Origin: a virus
DNA length: 28,572 bases
Strand: one strand, 5' to 3'
IMG/VR virus record: IMGVR_UViG_3300010354_000450
Coordinates: 1 to 28,572 of that record
Part shown: positions 15,435 to 22,501 of the stretch, one piece after another
Layout: each line of letters opens with the position of its first letter
Position numbering within the stretch: the stretch's first letter is position 1
Made by a program: the position numbers and the translations under genes
Notes under the pieces: generated by a model
The model's database searches: none
What the model was told of the DNA's origin: nothing
What the model saw: the letters and a program-made list of their open reading frames with translations, nothing else

Positions 15435-16159
15435 TATACTCTCCAATCATAGTTATGAATTGTATGCTTTGATTTCCAAAAGTTATAGCCAGTGAAATGC
15501 CATACATAATCATTCATTTTAGCAGAATCAATAGGAGGTTCTAAACGATTCCACTTTTCTTCTGTCAGAAACAAGTCATCCTTTCTATATGCCTGAACAA
15601 TATAGTTAAATAATGCTTGTTCATAATGGGCAGACCACGCATATTTCTCTCTACCATCATTAAGAGGTAAAGCACTCGTAATTGCTTTGAAAATAGTTTT
15701 ATGATACTTAGGACTCATTACAAAGAATCCTGAATTAAAGAAATTATTTAAGAATCTTTCTTTGGGAACAGACCAACCAAATTGGTCTTCAAATATATGC
15801 CAATAATGTTCCTGAACATTATTTTTTACGGTTATCCATTGCTCACTATTGTGAGCGTGATTTTCAGGATGAATATCAAGAACGGCAACAAATTTAGTCT
15901 TATCTTGAAAGGTATCAAATGGACTTGGAGCATCAATATGAATAAGCATATCAGAATCAAAAAAGACACATCTATCATAGCCATCTATTTTATCAAAAGA
16001 ACAGACCTTTGCAAATGATGGGTATAACCTTTCATCAAACAATGTTCGTATTTCCAAAAAGTCACATTTCCATCTATCAGCAGCATGACTCAATGATTGA
16101 CGAGCATTATCAGAAAAGTGATTATTGATATTTACTGTCCAAACAAGATTCTTACTCAT
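15434..16159 (-). CDS. Glycosyltransferase, GT8-like (paralogue B)
   Basis: This 241-residue protein has the same layout as its downstream neighbour: AKVCSFDKIDGYDRCVFFDSDMLIHID (DSD at 68-70), DAPSPFDTF, FFNSGFFVMSPKYH, HYEQALFNYIVQ and NDYVWHFTGYNFW. It likely transfers a sugar in the same pathway. The differing metal motif (DSD against DAD) and diverged middle suggest the pair handles different acceptors or successive sugars. Its ATG directly follows the stop of the GT2 gene upstream. No membrane segment is present. Confidence 0.8.
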   Translation of the reverse strand: MSKNLVWTVNINNHFSDNARQSLSHAADRWKCDFLEIRTLFDERLYPSFAKVCSFDKIDGYDRCVFFDSDMLIHIDAPSPFDTFQDKTKFVAVLDIHPENHAHNSEQWITVKNNVQEHYWHIFEDQFGWSVPKERFLNNFFNSGFFVMSPKYHKTIFKAITSALPLNDGREKYAWSAHYEQALFNYIVQAYRKDDLFLTEEKWNRLEPPIDSAKMNDYVWHFTGYNFWKSKHTIHNYDWRV

Positions 16160-16777
16160 TCAAATATGAACTCCAAGAACTTTTTCAACTCGTATATGTC
16201 TAAACTCTTTTGAAAGTGCTTCATAGGTATATCCATCAGAATAAAAACCTTTTTCAGCAACCCAACCTACCTTTTCAATAGCTTCTCTCTTTACAACAAC
16301 TTGCAAAGTATCAATACCACCAACAACTATTGGCCAACCTGAAAGAATTTGTGGCGGCTGTCCAACCCATGCTTGTAGTGGTCCTAAATGAACTATTTGA
16401 CAAACTGCAAATCCAACTTCAGGTCCAGTTCCTTCCAATGCTCCTACCATTTCTTCTAAAAATTCAGGAAACATAATATTATCATCATCCAAGAAAGCAA
16501 AATACTTTCCTTTGAGCCAAGGCATTGCTAATTTTCTTACTGATGCTCCGTAGTCTGCATTGTTTTCTTCCAACTCATAAAAGTGACGCTTGGGTTCTTT
16601 TTTTGAGGTAGTAGAAAAATACTCTCGTAGCACTGGATCAGGTCCATCAGAAACTATGACATGCTCCCAATCTTGAAAAGATTGCCAATTTACACAAGTC
16701 ATACAGCGATTAAGCATCTTTATTCCTCTGTTCCATGTAGGAGTTAAAACGCTGACTGTGGGATTGTTTTTACTCAT
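16160..16777 (-). CDS. Glycosyltransferase, family 2
   Basis: This 205-residue protein has the classic family-2 N-terminus PTVSVLTPTWNRGIKMLNRCM, HVIVSDGPD (43-46), the metal-binding FAFLDDDNIM (DDD at 97-99) and a later GWVAEKGFYSDGY with the acidic acceptor-side region. It is shorter than usual and may be a minimal catalytic domain. It is the promoter-proximal member of the run of four glycosyltransferases, lying 45 nt after the methyltransferase homologue. Confidence 0.85.
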   Translation of the reverse strand: MSKNNPTVSVLTPTWNRGIKMLNRCMTCVNWQSFQDWEHVIVSDGPDPVLREYFSTTSKKEPKRHFYELEENNADYGASVRKLAMPWLKGKYFAFLDDDNIMFPEFLEEMVGALEGTGPEVGFAVCQIVHLGPLQAWVGQPPQILSGWPIVVGGIDTLQVVVKREAIEKVGWVAEKGFYSDGYTYEALSKEFRHIRVEKVLGVHI

Positions 16778-16822
16778 TGTTTTTCTATTAAAAGTGAATA
16801 TATAGTTTATAGAATTTATTGA

Positions 16823-18130
16823 TTAGAAGTTTAAGCCCGAATTTATCAAAATTTTTGCTGATTTCTCAATAGTTTTTTCATCAATAGCAGATAATACTGA
16901 ACGAACAACTCTTTGTGCTACATTTACATTCGTTGCCATACCCATAAATTCCCATCGTAAGTTGTATCTATCAGGAATTTGAAACTCTTCAGAAAACCCT
17001 TGCAAACGCAATAATTCTCTTGTAGTAAATCTACGCAATTTCTTCGAATTGACCTCAATTCCATCTTTTAAGATAGATGGATAGTTCTTTTCATCATATA
17101 ATAAATTTCTATCCCAACCTTGACCTCCGAAAGAAATTGATTTTGACTCTCTTTCAGGATCTAATACTATTGAAGAAAACCAATACCCTTTATCTTTATT
17201 TGATTTGTCATTCTGTTCAAGATAAAGTTCATGTTTTCTACTAAAATAATGCTTTGAATCTACTTTGTCTTCTAAAATGTCTTTGAGCTTCCAAGTTCGT
17301 TTTTCAGGTTTTGGCCAATTAAAATTGAGTGCAGAAAGAGGATTTGAAAAAGCTGCAAACCATAATCGCTTTCGCATTTGTGGCACACCATAGTTCAAAG
17401 CATCTAATATAGCAGGATTAGTAGTATAATAACCCGTTGCTTCTTTTAATGTCCTAAAAGCAACAGATGTAGAAGCATCAAATAGTTCATCTCTTTGAGT
17501 TTTATTTGATTCTATTATGATTGCCTTTGGTTGTATTTTATTGACAAACTCAATAAAGGTATACCAATTTGTTTCAATCATACTTTCATATTTAGGTTTC
17601 TTACCCTTATTTAATGGAAGTGATTGTATATCAAGCGAGGTAATAATTACATCTACTTGGGGAAAATTTGTATTTTGTAAAATTTCATTATTGGCATATG
17701 GTATTAAACCAAAATTTGCGGTGTAGGATAGTTTTGTAGTCCTCTTGCTTTCATTATATGAAAAAACACACCTCCCACCCTCTTTCATTAGTCCAAGTGA
17801 TGCTCCACCTACATTACAAAATATATCAGCGAAAGTAAAAGTATAATTCTTTGTTGGAGGAATAGGTATATCATAATCAATAAGACTATTATCTTCAATA
17901 CAACTCAAAAGTAAGTCTTTATCAATTTTCTTACCTTTATAGTTTTTTATCTCATCATATAACCATCTTCCATAAGGAATTTCATCAATAGAAATTATTC
18001 TCGTTAAAAGATGAGAAAGAGTTGATTTATCCTTTGATACATGATAACCTTTAGATCCTAAATGATAAGATTTAATAAATTCAATCTCATTTATTTTAAG
18101 ATCTTTTAGTATGTTCTTATATGAATACAA
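16823..18130 (-). CDS. Cytosine-C5-methyltransferase homologue lacking catalytic Pro-Cys
   Basis: This 435-residue protein has the framework of a DNA cytosine-C5 methyltransferase. Motif I is FADIFCNVGGASLGL (about 99-113) for AdoMet binding. Motif VI is IIIESNK (Glu207), motif VIII is YGVPQMRKRLWF (251-255), and the late target-recognition and C-terminal part is RRFTTRELLRLQGF with FMGMATNVNV. Motif IV should read GGxPCQ, but here reads TSLDIQS (164-170): Pro-Cys is replaced by Asp-Ile. The ENV of motif VI is ESN and the GNAV of motif X is GMATNV. The nucleophilic Cys is thus absent, so ordinary methylation is unlikely. It may be a DNA-binding or decoy protein, a partner, or an altered base-modifying enzyme. 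The start is TTG at 18130, with AAGGTGG 4 nt upstream. No restriction gene is nearby. Confidence 0.82.
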   Translation of the reverse strand: MYSYKNILKDLKINEIEFIKSYHLGSKGYHVSKDKSTLSHLLTRIISIDEIPYGRWLYDEIKNYKGKKIDKDLLLSCIEDNSLIDYDIPIPPTKNYTFTFADIFCNVGGASLGLMKEGGRCVFSYNESKRTTKLSYTANFGLIPYANNEILQNTNFPQVDVIITSLDIQSLPLNKGKKPKYESMIETNWYTFIEFVNKIQPKAIIIESNKTQRDELFDASTSVAFRTLKEATGYYTTNPAILDALNYGVPQMRKRLWFAAFSNPLSALNFNWPKPEKRTWKLKDILEDKVDSKHYFSRKHELYLEQNDKSNKDKGYWFSSIVLDPERESKSISFGGQGWDRNLLYDEKNYPSILKDGIEVNSKKLRRFTTRELLRLQGFSEEFQIPDRYNLRWEFMGMATNVNVAQRVVRSVLSAIDEKTIEKSAKILINSGLNF

Positions 18131-18131
18131 C

Positions 18132-18401
18132 TTACCACCTTGGTTCAGGAAGAGGACAATGAGAAAGGCGAAGTCTTGCCTTCGCTTTTATGAAGCATCC
18201 ACATTTCATACATCGTTCTTTTATAGAATCTCTATACTCGCAAGAATTACAAATTTCTACTCTCTCTAAATAAAGAGTATCTGTATCTGCTAAAATGTGT
18301 TGTTGAAAAGGTTGAGATTTTTCTGTTCCTTCAGAATTAATTGTTTTTGATTCTGTCAGATTTGCAGAGATTGATTGTTTTTTGTTGCAGTTACAACCCA
18401 T
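18132..18401 (-). CDS. Small cysteine-rich zinc-ribbon-like protein
   Basis: This 89-residue protein has MGCNC at the N-terminus and a C-terminal cluster CNSC (51, 54), CMKCGC (64, 67, 69) and HCP (82), followed by a terminal Trp. The pattern CxxC, nine residues, CxxCxC with a late Cys fits a zinc ribbon seen in many small proteins of large phages; its function is not known. I chose ATG 18401 over the in-frame GTG at 18431 because AAGGA lies 8 nt upstream. The gene sits between the collagen-like fibre gene and the methyltransferase homologue, whose TTG start follows its stop by one base. Confidence 0.75.
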   Translation of the reverse strand: MGCNCNKKQSISANLTESKTINSEGTEKSQPFQQHILADTDTLYLERVEICNSCEYRDSIKERCMKCGCFIKAKARLRLSHCPLPEPRW

Positions 18402-18411
18402 AATACATTCC

Positions 18412-19683
18412 TTATAGTAATTGCCAAGCACCTACACCACCATTTGTAGTGTCTGAATAAATTAAACGAGCTGCACCATAAGATGCAACAGTATATGTTC
18501 CCGATCCTGAAGGTAATAAAATGCTATTTGGTCCACTTACAAGACCTGAACCATGAACTATTGTCATCGTTTGGTTTGTTTCATTTGAAATAATAAGTTT
18601 TCTTGTGTCTGTATAGTCTGAATCTATACCAATAAGTTGAAATGTTGAACCAGGTGATCCACCTATTTTTACTAATGTAGTATCATTATTTATCACAAGT
18701 TCCAAATCTGTTGAATTGGATTTTGGAACATTCTGTATCGTATCAGGACAAGGACAACAATCACCTTGTGAACCTTGATTTCCCTGCGAACCATTGTCAC
18801 CTTGATTTCCCTGCGAACCATTGTCACCTTGAAAACCCTGAAAACCTCTTGCTCCATTTGCTCCTTGAGGTCCTACATCACCTTGATTTCCTTGCGGACC
18901 CGATGCACCTTGACCACCACTACCTTGAATGCCTTGTATTCCTTGCGTTCCTTGAACACCTTGAGTCCCCTGTGGTCCTTGACGACCTTGATTACCTTGT
19001 GGTCCGATAATACCTTGAATACCTTGCAAACCTTGTGATCCCTGAACGCCTTGAACACCTTGAACACCTTGCAATCCTTGTGTTCCATCAATACCTTGTG
19101 GTCCAGTTCTTCCTTGATAACCTTGACCACCTAAAATACTTGCAGGAAATCCTATTCCACCTTCATATCTATAAGTTGTCACAGAAGGAGGATTAGCAGA
19201 AGTTACACCTTCAGGTAATCCGTTCAAGAAAGTTAAAACGCCAGAAGCATAATTAAATATCCAATCATTTTGACCTAATGGAATGGGAATCCAAGTTGAT
19301 GAACTTATGTCATATTTCCAAACCTTAGCTTGATAGTCTATACCGAACAATCGTGGAGGAATACAATTTATCAAATCACCCGAACTATCATAAAAAGCAT
19401 TTGCACTACCTTCATCAAAAGTTAAAACTTTCTTATGAAACTTTGTAAATATAAGATCACCTGAATCTTCATAGATTGTTCCATCTCCAAATGTATCTGC
19501 TTTCAAAGGATTTACATTTGGAATTTTATCTGAATCAATCCAAAGTTGATTAGGATTTATAGGAAAGACACTTAAATATGATTCTTCAAAGTTTTCCAAA
19601 TTTACATTTGTTGTGGCTTTGTTAGATTCAAAAGAATTATATGTAAGATGACTTTTTTGGTTTGGCGTTAGTCCTGTGCTCAT
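18412..19683 (-). CDS. Collagen-like tail fibre or decoration protein
   Basis: This 423-residue protein has a globular N-terminal part (1-180) with WIPIPLGQNDWIFNYASG, a collagen-like Gly-x-y region at about 185-308 dominated by GPQG, GVQG and GNQG triplets, a CCPCP break and a beta-rich C-terminal domain (320-423) ending in GVGAWQLL. Collagen triplets form a triple helix, so the protein is likely a trimer, with the N-terminus on the virion and the C-terminal domain exposed. Gln in place of Pro at many y positions is usual for phage collagens. AGGA lies upstream of the ATG. The glycosyltransferase cluster downstream might modify it, but that is an inference. It could also be a head fibre. Confidence 0.85.
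   Translation of the reverse strand: MSTGLTPNQKSHLTYNSFESNKATTNVNLENFEESYLSVFPINPNQLWIDSDKIPNVNPLKADTFGDGTIYEDSGDLIFTKFHKKVLTFDEGSANAFYDSSGDLINCIPPRLFGIDYQAKVWKYDISSSTWIPIPLGQNDWIFNYASGVLTFLNGLPEGVTSANPPSVTTYRYEGGIGFPASILGGQGYQGRTGPQGIDGTQGLQGVQGVQGVQGSQGLQGIQGIIGPQGNQGRQGPQGTQGVQGTQGIQGIQGSGGQGASGPQGNQGDVGPQGANGARGFQGFQGDNGSQGNQGDNGSQGNQGSQGDCCPCPDTIQNVPKSNSTDLELVINNDTTLVKIGGSPGSTFQLIGIDSDYTDTRKLIISNETNQTMTIVHGSGLVSGPNSILLPSGSGTYTVASYGAARLIYSDTTNGGVGAWQLL
18760..19128 (-). repeat. Collagen-like Gly-x-y repeat tract
   Basis: About 41 consecutive Gly-x-y triplets (residues 186-308) are encoded by 9-bp and 18-bp sub-repeats of the form (+ strand) CCTTGaayaCC. Such DNA is prone to length change by slippage. 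Confidence 0.9.
18774..18827 (-). repeat. Perfect 27-bp tandem duplication in the collagen tract
   Basis: Two identical 27-bp copies (18774-18800 and 18801-18827) encode GDNGSQGNQ twice. With no base difference between them, the duplication must be recent, evidence for current expansion of the fibre. Confidence 0.92.
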
Positions 19684-19695
19684 AATTTCCTATAT

Positions 19696-20121
19696 TTACT
19701 TTGTTGCTATAATTTCTAATCTAACTGAAAATGGTCTTATGTTTCTAATATACACCAAATTATCTTCTCCTGTTAATACCATCATTTCACGCAACTTAAA
19801 CCAAGTAGTATTATCCATAGACCATTCGATGTATTTGTTTGCAGATGTAATTGATTCATCACTAGGGTATGTAACAAGAATTAAAAGTGATTTCATATTT
19901 GCTACACCATTTAACAGAGTATCTCCATTTTCCAAAATAGTATCTGTATGTGTAAATTCAGAAATCGGAATAGATATCTTTGATATATCTACTTTGTCTA
20001 ATGTATTAGAACCCTGAATAATACTTGCTCTACCACAAAGAGCAAATGTAAAGAATCGTTGATTGGCTGATGCATCATCGTAACAATCAAGTGGCATATT
20101 TTGAACAAATGTTATCGCCAT
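19696..20121 (-). CDS. Hypothetical protein upstream of collagen fibre
   Basis: This 141-residue protein is beta-rich, with paired strands such as ISKISIPISEFTHTD, SLLILVTYPSDESI, YIEWSMDNTTWFKL and PFSVRLEIIATK. The pattern 'YIEWSMDNTTWFK' resembles a jelly-roll or beta-sandwich structural domain. It is 12 nt ahead of the collagen-like fibre gene, so it may be a fibre-associated virion protein. The start is taken at ATG 20121, not the in-frame TTG two codons earlier. No family is recognised. Confidence 0.65.
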   Translation of the reverse strand: MAITFVQNMPLDCYDDASANQRFFTFALCGRASIIQGSNTLDKVDISKISIPISEFTHTDTILENGDTLLNGVANMKSLLILVTYPSDESITSANKYIEWSMDNTTWFKLREMMVLTGEDNLVYIRNIRPFSVRLEIIATK

Positions 20122-20170
20122 ATTCAATCTATTATTTTAGGTTCATTATGTTTATTATCTGTGGATGAAG

Positions 20171-20196
20171 TAATTGAGTATTTGTATATTCAATTA
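20171..20196. promoter_or_regulatory. 26-bp inverted repeat at the end of the membrane-protein gene
   Basis: TAATTGA (20171-20177) and TCAATTA (20190-20196) are perfect arms, extended by a second small pairing inside. The repeat overlaps the stop codon of the 20194-21171 gene. There is no U-tract, so an operator or mRNA-end structure is more likely than a terminator. Confidence 0.35.
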
Positions 20197-21171
20197 TTGA
20201 CTTTTTTTTTCATCTGTATCTTCATCTGCAATAAAATCATCATGCTCTTCTTCTATGGTAGTATCATCAAAAAAAGATTCATTTGGTTCTTCTTCGTATA
20301 TATCTTCAGAAATTTCATCTTCTTTTTTCTCTTGCTGAACAATTTCTTCATTAACTTCTAGCGTAGTATCTAATTGTTCTTCTACGATTTCTTCCTTTTT
20401 ATCTATAATAGTTTCTTCAATAGATTCGTTGGTATAGATTACTTCTGAATTTTTTGTTTCTTGTACTATCTCTTTTTCATTGTTTCCATCATTTAGAATT
20501 TCAATAGGATTAGAAATTACTTCTTTTTCTAATACTTCAACTTCATCTTTATTTCTTTCCTCAACAACATCGTTAATATCTTTGATTGGTTGAGTATCTT
20601 CTACTATTTCTGTTTCCGTATTTATCTCAACTACATCGATAGGAGTTTTTTCCAATTCATCTTTAGGTTCTTCAACTCTTTCTTGTTTTTTCTCTTTGGT
20701 TTCAGGTTTAAGATAATCTGAAACAGATTTCAAAAATGCCAAAGAAATTATTGGAATAGGAAGACCTATAAGTAGTGAAAGAATGAATTTGGTTGTTCTC
20801 TGTTCTAGTTTTTGCATTGTCATCATTTCTACAAGATCAATAAAAGAATCAATCCATTGAGGATTTGATACCATTGCTTGTGAAATATAGTCATAGGTAT
20901 AATACACATTACCAAGCATTTGCATAGCAACAAGAACAACAAAAATAAACCATACTGCAAAACGATTGATTTTATCAAGAACGGCAAGTGTCATAAGAGA
21001 AGCAATAGAGCCGATTTCAAAAGCCAAAGCAAGTATAATAGCCATCCATGTCATATTTCCTAATCCAAAGAAAGTTATGATATGAATAGTTGAAATTAAT
21101 GATGATAAAGCTGGAACTGCCAAAAATGATCCAACGACCAACTTTCTGAAATCATTAGGTTTAAGTTTCAT
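20194..21171 (-). CDS. Four-helix membrane protein with long acidic tail
   Basis: This 325-residue protein has four membrane helices (about 10-36, 40-66, 71-95, 128-148), then a Glu/Asp-rich tail of 170 residues with Lys, Val and Ile interspersed (for example EEIVEEQLDTTLEVNEEIVQ). The tail is likely disordered and strongly negative, perhaps cytoplasmic and able to bind basic proteins or mimic DNA charge. No enzyme motif is seen. It has its own AGATATATAG motif 26 nt upstream and heads the long minus-strand operon running down to 13132. Roles in superinfection exclusion or membrane remodelling are possible but unsupported. Confidence 0.7.
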   Translation of the reverse strand: MKLKPNDFRKLVVGSFLAVPALSSLISTIHIITFFGLGNMTWMAIILALAFEIGSIASLMTLAVLDKINRFAVWFIFVVLVAMQMLGNVYYTYDYISQAMVSNPQWIDSFIDLVEMMTMQKLEQRTTKFILSLLIGLPIPIISLAFLKSVSDYLKPETKEKKQERVEEPKDELEKTPIDVVEINTETEIVEDTQPIKDINDVVEERNKDEVEVLEKEVISNPIEILNDGNNEKEIVQETKNSEVIYTNESIEETIIDKKEEIVEEQLDTTLEVNEEIVQQEKKEDEISEDIYEEEPNESFFDDTTIEEEHDDFIADEDTDEKKSQ

Positions 21172-21196
21172 TCGTTTGTTAAGTATTTTAGGTTAT

Positions 21197-21206
21197 CTAT
21201 ATATCT
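21197..21206 (-). promoter_or_regulatory. Putative phage promoter (AGATATATAG motif)
   Basis: TTTAGATATATAGATAACC on the minus strand begins one base after the terminator of the preceding gene and lies 26 nt before ATG 21171. Confidence 0.55.
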
Positions 21207-21207
21207 A

Positions 21208-21246
21208 AAAAAAACAAAGCCATCACGCTTTTTTGACATGATGGCT
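21208..21246 (-). terminator. Rho-independent terminator after the small signal-bearing gene
   Basis: On the minus strand AGCCATCA (21246-21239) pairs with TGATGGCT (21225-21218) across a 13-nt loop, followed by TTGTTTTTTTT. It closes the transcript of the gene 21270-21545. Confidence 0.85.
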
Positions 21247-21269
21247 CAAATAATTGCGAAAATCATCAA

Positions 21270-21545
21270 TTATTTTTTGATTACAATATAGTTTGCTTGA
21301 GATTTCTTATTAGCACCACCATACATAGCGGAATCAATCTTTGTCTCAATTTTCTTCATTGACTCTCCATAAGTCTTTACTTGATAAGAGTATTCAATCA
21401 TAAGTGAGTCATTGAATTTCTTTTGACTTTCAACTGCTGATACAGCATTTGAAACTCTTGAGCAAGTCGAACACTGTGAGAATAGTGTAGCCAATGAAAA
21501 GCAAATCGCAATCAATGGCAGATTTTGTTTGATTTTCTCTAACAT
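21270..21545 (-). CDS. Small exported or membrane-anchored protein
   Basis: This 91-residue protein starts MLEKIKQNLPLIAICFSLATLFSQCSTC, a basic start plus hydrophobic segment that looks like a signal peptide ending near Cys25. The residue before Cys is Gln, so it is not a canonical lipobox. The mature part is helical (NAVSAVESQKKFNDSLMIEYSYQVKTYGESMKKIETKI). An outer-membrane spanin or a small periplasmic coiled-coil protein is possible. It forms its own transcription unit, with GATATATAC upstream at 21590-21598 and a terminator at 21208-21246. Confidence 0.65.
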   Translation of the reverse strand: MLEKIKQNLPLIAICFSLATLFSQCSTCSRVSNAVSAVESQKKFNDSLMIEYSYQVKTYGESMKKIETKIDSAMYGGANKKSQANYIVIKK

Positions 21546-21589
21546 TGTGTTGAGTTATTTTTATTCAATAGCAATATGCTATCGGTTAA

Positions 21590-21598
21590 GTATATATC
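21590..21598 (-). promoter_or_regulatory. Putative phage promoter (GATATATAC motif)
   Basis: TTGATATATACTT on the minus strand overlaps the stop codon of the preceding gene and lies 45 nt upstream of ATG 21545. Confidence 0.5.
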
Positions 21599-22166
21599 AA
21601 TTCTGTTCTGATTCTTCTGTGTCATTTGGATTTAGATTATTTTCCAAAGCACCCAATTTGAGTTTCAAATTTTGAAGTGTCTGTGAATCCTTTCTAAACA
21701 AATTAACTGTTTCTGAAATAGGAACGAGCAATTTTTCATAGAAAGTCTTTGCTGATTGAAGTCCCACACCTTCTGCCGATTGAAGCATTTGCAAAATAGG
21801 TTCAATAAAGATACCTGTAATTTCAAATACTTGTGTTTTTCTACACTCTTTGACTGCTTGTTCAATCTCTGCGTGAGCATTTACAACCAAAAAAGCATCG
21901 GTAAAACGCCATTTTACACGATCATGAATGAATTTTTTCAATTCATCGGCAGTATTCAAACCACCTTCAACCACATAGCGTTTTGTTATGGATTCATTCT
22001 CCAAACGCTTGATTTCATGACTAATCAACTCAATTCTCTCTTCAAGAGAGAGAGCTTCATCATCCCAGCTTCCGTTAATGGAAGGTTCATGAGACTCTGA
22101 TGTTGGTATTTGCACCACATCTTCAATGATTGTGGCATCTGTTTCTGGACTGACGACTTTCGGCAT
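21597..22166 (-). CDS. Hypothetical coiled-coil protein
   Basis: This 189-residue protein starts MPKVVSPETDATIIEDVVQI. It contains a coiled coil (SLEERIELISHEIKRLENES), a central compact part (ELKKFIHDRVKWRFTDAFLVVNAHAEIEQAVKECRKTQVFEI) and a C-terminal helix (DSQTLQNLKLKLGALENNL). ATG 22166 is favoured over 22169 and the in-frame TTG at 22178 because GGAG lies 6 nt before it. It is the first minus-strand gene beside the large non-coding region. No family is recognised; phage scaffold-like or chaperone-like helical proteins would look similar. Confidence 0.65.
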   Translation of the reverse strand: MPKVVSPETDATIIEDVVQIPTSESHEPSINGSWDDEALSLEERIELISHEIKRLENESITKRYVVEGGLNTADELKKFIHDRVKWRFTDAFLVVNAHAEIEQAVKECRKTQVFEITGIFIEPILQMLQSAEGVGLQSAKTFYEKLLVPISETVNLFRKDSQTLQNLKLKLGALENNLNPNDTEESEQN

Positions 22167-22310
22167 CATATTCTCCAATTAAATGTAACAAATTATCGAT
22201 AATCGCACACTTTTTCGTGTTGCATACAATTTATACAATTTCTATGACTTTTTGTTCAAATGTTCAAATTTTTCAATTTTTCGGTCAATTTTGTGCTTTT
22301 TTTCAAAAAG

Positions 22311-22319
22311 TTATCCACA
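22311..22319 (+). promoter_or_regulatory. Perfect DnaA box TTATCCACA
   Basis: TTATCCACA matches the strongest bacterial DnaA-box consensus exactly. Only one perfect copy was noticed in this gap, in a strongly AT-rich surrounding. A host-DnaA-assisted origin is possible, but a single box is weak evidence. Confidence 0.45.
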
Positions 22320-22353
22320 CAATGTAACCTTTTGGCGTTTCGTGGATTATATA

Positions 22354-22478
22354 GTTATGGGGGTAACGCAGTTAAGCCTAGCATCTTAACGCTCAACCTC
22401 TTAACTTTGAGAGTAAATTGAGAGTAAACTCTCACTTGGCTACGAGCCAATTTACATCCTTTTTTTTTATTTTTTTAT
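22354..22478 (+). ncRNA. Hairpin array ending in a T-run, candidate small RNA
   Basis: Consecutive hairpins are GTTA/TAAC (22354-22367), GTTAAG/CTTAAC (22371-22390), CTCAA/TTGAG (22392-22411), TGAGAG/CTCTCA with a TAAA loop (22419-22434) and TTGGCT/AGCCAA with an ACG loop (22436-22450). TTTACATCC and a T8-A-T7 run follow. The last hairpin plus T-run could terminate a plus-strand RNA. The inverted repeats could equally be protein-binding sites of an origin. Confidence 0.45.
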
Positions 22479-22501
22479 AGTAATTTATTGGTTGGCTAGG
22501 T

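Noticed and set aside
16796-16805. GAATATATAG as a further copy of the phage promoter motif
   Set aside because: It is on the plus strand while both flanking genes are on the minus strand, and the minus-strand reading does not match the consensus.
16823-18130. Restriction-modification system
   Set aside because: No restriction endonuclease gene is nearby, and the methyltransferase homologue lacks its catalytic Cys.
18711-19130. Three long open frames in other frames of the collagen gene
   Set aside because: They are low-complexity shadows of the 9-bp Gly-x-y codon periodicity.
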